Assembly (NCBI GenBank): GCA_052033915.1
Contig: JBPOJF010000001.1
Location: 16,164 to 80,163, forward strand
Direction: 5' to 3'
Length of the DNA: 64,000 nucleotides
Source: CALMZY01 sp052033915
GTDB lineage: Bacteria > Verrucomicrobiota > Kiritimatiellia > CAIQIC01 > JAGNIJ01
Positions 60,176-64,000 of this stretch are shown piece after piece. Below the pieces are notes generated by a model. The model saw nothing but the letters and a program-made list of their open reading frames with translations, had not been told where the DNA came from and ran no database searches. Numbering within the stretch: position 1 is the first letter of the stretch; the number at the start of each line of letters is the position of its first letter. Position numbers and translations under genes: made by a program.

Positions 60176-62173
60176 CTAGTCCTCCTTTCCATCTTCCTGT
60201 TCATGAACCCATATCTTCTGAAGATCGTAGTAGGCCTTCTTGGGGACGCGCTGGAACGGGCTGGCGTTGCCCGCGCCCTGTCCCATGATGCCAAACCACT
60301 CCTCCTGCGCGAACCCATCCGGGAACGGCATCGGGAACACCGCCCGTGTAGTCTGGTGATCCACAGGATCGTCAAAGTAATTGATGGAATCTTTCCACCA
60401 TTCGTCAAGCCATTCAAACAAAAAACCGCCAATGGAATTGCCTGCGCCCGGCTGGCCGGATCTGTTGTAGAAGATGTCTTCCCAATTCCGAACGACATAG
60501 TTGGACTGCATTTCCTCGTCCGGCCCCTTGTCGGTGTAGTAGGAATCGCAACCGTATTCCGCGATAAAGACGGGCCGATTCATGGTTTGCTTGACCTTCT
60601 GCCAGGTCGCCCCGAAGCCTTCTTCGCCCAGGTAGCTGTTGACTCCGATGAAATCGATGGCCGGCGCATTCTTCCCGTAGTATTCGACAAGTCCGGTCAG
60701 AAGATTCCCGATGCCCACCGGATGATTCGGATCCAGTTCATGGATCATTTTCGCCACTTCGTTCAGGAACTTCGAGAACGTATCGGGATACTGAGACCCA
60801 TTCGTCCGCGTGGCGTTGACATCGCCCGACATTTCCATGTTGTTTTCGTTGCCCAGAACCCAGGCGAGCAGCCATGGCTCGCCCCGCAATTTCATGACGA
60901 GATTGCTGACCGAAGCCCTCATATTTTCGCGTTGTTTGCGATTCGTATAATCGGTGCCAAGTTCCCATGAGGCCCCCGATCCGTTGCAGTAAGCGCCCAG
61001 GAAGTTACCCACGACCGCCCGGATGCCGCTTTCGGCGAACATCTTCCGGAGCAGAAGCGTGTTCAGGCAGGGAAGCTCCGGGTCCGTGACATAGAACTTG
61101 ATGGTGTTGACCCCCATCTGCCTCATCAGTTCGTAATCCGTCGTCAACGGCTCGTCATCGTCTCTCCGGTTATTCCGGTTGGCGTCCACCCAGACCTCCA
61201 GGGAATCCACCACGCCGTTCGTGTTTTCGTCCGACCACATCCAGTTCCACTCCCACGGCTTCACGCCGACGCGAGTCGGCGCGTAGTTCATGCCGTAGAT
61301 GAAATAGGGCTTGCCATCGACCAACATCTTCCACGATTCGTCGCCGTACTGAACCAGTTGGACCGTTCCTGTCCCGCGCCGCACGATCACGGCATCCGGG
61401 GCGACCGGGGGATAGGATTCCTCGGCATGCCCTTCAACCTCCGGCACGGCGTTGGTATCCCCAGGGATCGCGCCGGACTCCACCGCCCCGGAGGGGGCGG
61501 GCTCGCCCGAATCCGCCGCCGGCACAGAAACTCTCTCGAGTCGCCCGGGCCGCACCACGATGTTCAGCCCCGATGAAACCACGCGGGACACTACGTCCGC
61601 CCCGACCAGTCGAAGATTCAGCTCCGGATGCTTGCGCAACAGGTTCAGGATGGCATTCCACGAGGCCGTTGCCACATCCCACTGAAACTCCGATCCGGAA
61701 CTCCAGCACGCGGAATCCGGATAGAGAATCATGGCGGCGCGGTAGGCCTTGAGCGCGTGCATCAAGTGCCCGCCCTTCTCCATCGCCTTCCCCACATACA
61801 ACAGACGCACGCCCGGATCTTCCGGCGCGTGCGCCCATACGAAGTAGTCCAACTCAGGATTCGACGACCCCACGTGCTTCCACCAGTCCGCTTTGAGTTT
61901 CCCGGACTTCAGAGCCTTGCGGTACTCGGGATTGTTGGTAATCGTCAGGCTCGGATCAATTCCCTCCCCCGACGCGCGGGCCAGCCCCGCCTCGTCCTTG
62001 ATGACGTAACAGAAGTCCTTCGTCCCGACATTCCGGAACTCCCCGTACTTCTCGTAGTCAACAATCTCTTCCGTACCCGGATCGTACAGTTTGAACCTCG
62101 GCCCGGTCTCGGCGGCGCCCGCCGCCGAAACCAGGATCAGAGCCGCCAGACATCGCACCGCCATATGACGCAT
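60176..62173 (-). CDS. Secreted glycosidase-like TIM-barrel protein with EF-hand-type loops
   Basis: The 665-residue protein has a signal peptide (about residues 1-21), a helical region like a TPR (KAMEKGGHLMHALKAYRAAMILYPDSACW, then NAILNLLRKHPELN) and a C-terminal barrel typical of GH2 and related clan A enzymes. Two glutamates are placed as acid/base (LGNENNME) and nucleophile (IAEYGCDSYY). A DENTNGVVDSLE segment and a DANRNNRRDDDE segment after MNYAPTRVGV look like calcium loops. Gas1-like glucanosyltransferases are an alternative. The M at 62173 has GAGGACGG upstream. It heads the run of three module genes, suggesting polysaccharide work outside the cell. Confidence 0.72.
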   Translation of the reverse strand: MRHMAVRCLAALILVSAAGAAETGPRFKLYDPGTEEIVDYEKYGEFRNVGTKDFCYVIKDEAGLARASGEGIDPSLTITNNPEYRKALKSGKLKADWWKHVGSSNPELDYFVWAHAPEDPGVRLLYVGKAMEKGGHLMHALKAYRAAMILYPDSACWSSGSEFQWDVATASWNAILNLLRKHPELNLRLVGADVVSRVVSSGLNIVVRPGRLERVSVPAADSGEPAPSGAVESGAIPGDTNAVPEVEGHAEESYPPVAPDAVIVRRGTGTVQLVQYGDESWKMLVDGKPYFIYGMNYAPTRVGVKPWEWNWMWSDENTNGVVDSLEVWVDANRNNRRDDDEPLTTDYELMRQMGVNTIKFYVTDPELPCLNTLLLRKMFAESGIRAVVGNFLGAYCNGSGASWELGTDYTNRKQRENMRASVSNLVMKLRGEPWLLAWVLGNENNMEMSGDVNATRTNGSQYPDTFSKFLNEVAKMIHELDPNHPVGIGNLLTGLVEYYGKNAPAIDFIGVNSYLGEEGFGATWQKVKQTMNRPVFIAEYGCDSYYTDKGPDEEMQSNYVVRNWEDIFYNRSGQPGAGNSIGGFLFEWLDEWWKDSINYFDDPVDHQTTRAVFPMPFPDGFAQEEWFGIMGQGAGNASPFQRVPKKAYYDLQKIWVHEQEDGKED

Positions 62174-62191
62174 ATCGCCGTCCTCAGTTGA

Positions 62192-64000
62192 TCAAGGAGT
62201 GTTCGTCGTCACCGAAACTCTGTAATAGTACAGGCCCACGGAAGCCGGCGGCGAGTCTGTATATACATTTTCCGGCGCCGTTGCGGAAAGCCCGCCCGTG
62301 ATCGCGGTGAAGCCGCTCGCCGCAAGATTCGTGCTGCGATGGAGCTTGTAGTACCGACCGGCCACGCTGGGCCAGCGAATGACATACGTGTTCGTTCCCA
62401 TCCGCACGGCCGTGGACACGAGCAGGGACTCGCTGTTCGTCGGCTGAGTGCCGGCGATAAACTCGCTCCAGTTCACGAATCCGTCGTTATCATAGTCCTC
62501 ATAGAACCCGGTGTTGGGCGCGTTCGTGCTGCCGAAGTTCGCCTGCTGCCACTGGGCCCATTCGGACACCTGACCGCCCGAGTCGCCCGTCAGCGTCAGT
62601 TGATCGAAGTAGATGACGCCGCCCAGGTTGTAATCCTCGGCCGGATTGACGGAGTAGATCGTGCAACTCAACACGGCGGTGATGCCGGTCCCCGCGGGCG
62701 CCGTTCCGCTCACCGTGAAGTTCGTCCACTGATCGGCCGGCGTGTTTCCGCCGAAGCGCTGCGACGTGTAGTTCGTCACATAGAGTCCATTCGCGTAGAA
62801 CGACAGATCCAGCAACCCGTACGACGTGCCATCCGATGTGAACCGCGCCGCCGACGGCGTGAACAAGTAGCCGCTCGCCGTGTAAGTCTGGCCGTTCGCG
62901 TCCAGCGCGATCGTCTGGGAAACCCCGTTCTGCGGATAGGTAATCACCAGCGACTGCGACTCGTCCTTGACATAGTCCCTGGCGATAAACCCGGCATTAT
63001 CGCCTCCATTCCATGTCCACGACGGAAGATCATTGTTCGTCTGCAGGTTGTCGCAGTTTCCGAAAGGACCGTCTTCGAAGCCCGGATTGCGCAGCAGGCC
63101 CGAAACCGTCTCGCTGGAAACGTAGCTCTGGCTCACGTCGTCGAACCACAGCGCCCCGCCGAAGCCCTCGCTCGACCCCAGGATCGCCACGACCGTGCGC
63201 CCGCTCACCGTGCCCGCCGGTGCCGCGCCGCAGACTGACAGATTCGTCCAGACGCCTGCCGGGGTGTTCGTCGTGAAGTACGGGCTCTCGTACGTGATGA
63301 TGACGCCGCCCGTCGAGTTCAGATACTGCAACAGAACCACGCCGTGCGTGTCATGCGCCGCCGTGAACCTCTCGGCCACCGCCGGAACGACCTTCCTGAG
63401 ATAGATGTCGTCCGCCAGGAACCATCCATCGCCGGTGCCCGAGGGGACGTTGCACCGCACCACCACCCGCATCGTCGTCGCGCCCGCCGGGACCGTCACC
63501 GAGCCCAAGGAACCGAACCAGGCGTCCCGTACGCTGTTCGAGGCGCAGAATGGATACGCGCTCGCCGAGGAGATCTTGCCGTTCGTTGCGTTGTAGAACT
63601 CAACCTCGATCACCCCATGCTTGTTGTTGGTGAAGGCGTTTCCGCTCTCCATGAAGAACGACCCGCCGAACATGTACCGATCGCCCGGCACGAAGCCGCT
63701 CGTGATGTCCTGATAGATTCCGCCGCCCCAATAGAACCTCCACGAGTTCGTCGGCGAAAGAGCATACCAGGAACACGCCTCGTGGCTCCCGTCGTCGAAC
63801 GACGTCCAGCCCGTCGGCGCCTCCGCCACTCCCTCCAGGCTCAACGACCCGTTCACCAGGATATCCGGTCCCGCCGTCTCCGTCGGTGTGTACGCATACG
63901 CCGAACTCGAATACCGATACCCCGCCGTCGCCGGCCAGCTCTGCGCCGCCAGCGTCTCAGGAACGTAAATCTTCAGCGACTGTGAGCCGCTCCGCTTGTA
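62192..64000 (-). CDS. Large secreted multidomain protein (3' part, runs off right edge)
   Basis: The frame is open from the right edge to 62192, giving 602 residues and stop. It is rich in Gly, Ser, Thr and Asn, and it contains repeated jelly-roll-type domains: two NPGFEDG/NGSLSLEG starts with a WFDDVSQS or YFDQLTL end. Near the C-terminus is DYDNDGFVNWSEFIAGT, an EF-hand-like segment that in Verrucomicrobia secreted proteins precedes a final fibronectin-like domain (WPSVAGRYYKLHRSTNL). No export signal is visible because the N-terminus is outside the window. It is probably carbohydrate-binding and bound to the cell surface. It precedes the glycosidase gene by 18 bases. Confidence 0.82.
   Translation of the reverse strand, partial: YKRSGSQSLKIYVPETLAAQSWPATAGYRYSSSAYAYTPTETAGPDILVNGSLSLEGVAEAPTGWTSFDDGSHEACSWYALSPTNSWRFYWGGGIYQDITSGFVPGDRYMFGGSFFMESGNAFTNNKHGVIEVEFYNATNGKISSASAYPFCASNSVRDAWFGSLGSVTVPAGATTMRVVVRCNVPSGTGDGWFLADDIYLRKVVPAVAERFTAAHDTHGVVLLQYLNSTGGVIITYESPYFTTNTPAGVWTNLSVCGAAPAGTVSGRTVVAILGSSEGFGGALWFDDVSQSYVSSETVSGLLRNPGFEDGPFGNCDNLQTNNDLPSWTWNGGDNAGFIARDYVKDESQSLVITYPQNGVSQTIALDANGQTYTASGYLFTPSAARFTSDGTSYGLLDLSFYANGLYVTNYTSQRFGGNTPADQWTNFTVSGTAPAGTGITAVLSCTIYSVNPAEDYNLGGVIYFDQLTLTGDSGGQVSEWAQWQQANFGSTNAPNTGFYEDYDNDGFVNWSEFIAGTQPTNSESLLVSTAVRMGTNTYVIRWPSVAGRYYKLHRSTNLAASGFTAITGGLSATAPENVYTDSPPASVGLYYYRVSVTTNTP

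Overview
The window is GC-rich chromosomal DNA from a Gram-negative bacterium. The lipid A genes (lpxA, fabZ, two LpxL-like acyltransferases), an arabinose-5-phosphate isomerase, an OmpA protein, a Lol exporter and a secretin all require an LPS-bearing outer membrane. Alongside them sit mcsA-mcsB-clpC, a tandem nucleoside diphosphate kinase, secreted proteins with a C-terminal EF-hand-like DxDxDG...NWxEFxAGT segment, and degenerate heptamer repeats between genes. I infer a member of the PVC group, most likely Kiritimatiellota or Verrucomicrobiota. No rRNA or ribosomal protein gene is present to confirm this. I saw no phage, insertion sequence or CRISPR array.

Layout. 1-3530: an ABC export operon with a transglutaminase-like protein. 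3677-11699: a GYF_2 membrane protein and then a rearranged phosphate-uptake region (porin, small winged-helix protein, pstB on +; DUF4375-like protein, pstA, pstC, pstS on -; phoU on +). 11751-18659: a HisK-type histidinol phosphatase facing a fabZ-lpxA-gspD-gspE-gspF operon. 18754-21366: a DinG-type helicase and three tRNAs (Lys, Gly, Leu). 21385-28078: aspartate-type aminotransferase, tandem NDK, RsmB-like methyltransferase, KdsD and a SurA/PpiD-like chaperone. 28107-33005: a nucleoside salvage operon (deoC, deoB, pyrimidine phosphorylase, purine phosphorylase, cdd). 33070-44600: initiator tRNA, FmdB and OmpA proteins, two GH94 phosphorylases, a small membrane protein, two acyltransferases and a GH31 enzyme. 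44688-57455: clpC, mcsB, mcsA, a branched-chain aminotransferase, lolD, lolC, lysS, a PHP phosphatase, a LacI regulator and transketolase. 57578-64000: a glycosidase next to three paralogues of one secreted beta-sandwich-like module and the end of a very large secreted protein.

The most interesting observation is in the nucleoside operon. Immediately before deoC is a decayed rpiB, and immediately after it, overlapping its 3' end, is a frameshifted and internally deleted bacterial microcompartment shell gene (BMC-H). RpiB, DeoC and shell proteins together are the signature of the sugar-phosphate-utilising (SPU) type of microcompartment locus. The operon therefore looks like the remains of such a locus, with its DeoC retained for ordinary deoxynucleoside catabolism. 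A good sigma70-like promoter now lies inside the rpiB remnant.

Other notable points are an NDK whose first domain has lost both the catalytic His and the phosphate-binding Lys, a palindromic TTTTCCAA/TTGGAAAA element in front of kdsD with a relative in front of the porin, an 18-bp perfect hairpin fused to the tRNA-Lys 3' end, and the three-paralogue secreted module cluster. Long open frames antisense to real genes are common here because of the high GC content and have been left out.
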